Source: an uncultured Lachnospiraceae bacterium
GTDB taxonomy: Bacteria > Bacillota > Clostridia > Lachnospirales > Lachnospiraceae
NCBI GenBank assembly: GCA_934376945.1
Contig: CAKRPI010000053.1
Span: 1-14,884, forward strand
Length of the DNA: 14,884 nt
Direction of reading: 5' to 3'
Part shown: positions 14,665-14,884 of the stretch, piece by piece
Layout of the letters: each line of letters begins with the position of its first letter
Numbering within the stretch: position 1 is the first letter of the stretch
Position numbers and translations under genes: made by a program
Notes under the pieces: model-generated
What the model was told of the DNA's origin: nothing
Database searches by the model: none
Seen by the model: only the letters and a program-made list of their open reading frames with translations

Positions 14665-14884
14665 GTGCAGTTTGACGCATTAATACTGGACGTTGACGGA
14701 ACACTTTGGAATTCAACGGGAATTGTGGCGAAAGCATGGACGAAGGCGGTAAGAGAAGGCGGCGGAAGCCGGGAGATCACGGCAGAAATGCTTCAGGAGC
14801 AATTCGGCAAGACAATGAAGGTGATAGCGGATAATCTGCTTCCGGAACTTGAGCCAAAGCAGCGGTATGCGATCATGGATGTCT
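14665..14884 (+). CDS. HAD-family hydrolase, 5' part (runs off the window)
   Basis: The reading frame opens with GTG and stays open for 73 codons to the window end. Its N-terminus, QFDALILDVDGTLWNS, contains haloacid dehalogenase motif I (DxDGT), with nucleophile Asp9 and acid/base Asp11. The following helical region (about 20-73) fits the cap domain of phosphoglycolate-phosphatase-like phosphatases. Motifs II-IV lie beyond the window, so the substrate cannot be judged. AAGGA is only 4 bp from the GTG, a slightly short spacing. The gene begins 15 bp after the permease stop and in the same frame, so it may be transcribed with the transporter operon. Confidence 0.88.
   Translation, partial: MQFDALILDVDGTLWNSTGIVAKAWTKAVREGGGSREITAEMLQEQFGKTMKVIADNLLPELEPKQRYAIMDV

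Overview
The window looks like a chromosomal segment from a low-to-mid GC Gram-positive anaerobe of the Clostridia, most likely a member of the Lachnospiraceae. The reasons are strong AGGAGG-type ribosome binding sites, a T-box leader, an archaeal-type aspartyl-tRNA synthetase grouped with gatCAB, an oxygen-sensitive class III ribonucleotide reductase, and lipoproteins with Thr/Glu-rich spacers. The genus cannot be fixed from sequence alone. All convincing genes are on the + strand.

Layout. (1) Positions 1-6127 hold a tRNA-dependent asparagine/glutamine operon. It starts with the 3' end of a T-box riboswitch and its terminator, then aspS (archaeal type, probably non-discriminating), an unrecognised zinc-ribbon single-pass membrane protein, gatC, gatA and gatB. 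AspRS would make Asp-tRNA(Asn) and GatCAB would amidate it. The membrane-protein gene in the middle is the unexpected member. (2) Positions 6128-7631 hold an overlapping hairpin and promoter, then a lipoprotein with a NodB-like (polysaccharide deacetylase) fold whose metal-binding residues look lost. (3) Positions 7631-7797 hold a MITE-like element with 22-bp terminal inverted repeats, placed exactly at the lipoprotein stop codon. (4) Positions 7883-10015 encode NrdD, without an adjacent nrdG. (5) Positions 10059-11153 hold a promoter, a lipoprotein with two SH3b domains, and a terminator. (6) Positions 11180-14649 hold a YtrA-type GntR repressor, an ABC ATPase and a large ABC-2-like membrane protein in a tightly overlapping operon. 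It is driven by a near-consensus promoter with a perfect AGTGTA-N13-TACACT operator just downstream, matching the published Bacillus YtrA site as I recall it. (7) From 14665 to the window end lies the start of a HAD-family phosphatase, closely behind the permease.

Most of the window is ordinary core genome. The points most worth a second look are the YtrA-like operator and its transporter, the zinc-ribbon protein inside the transamidosome operon, the apparently dead NodB lipoprotein, and the MITE next to nrdD. I found no CRISPR array, tRNA, rRNA, transposase or prophage gene.
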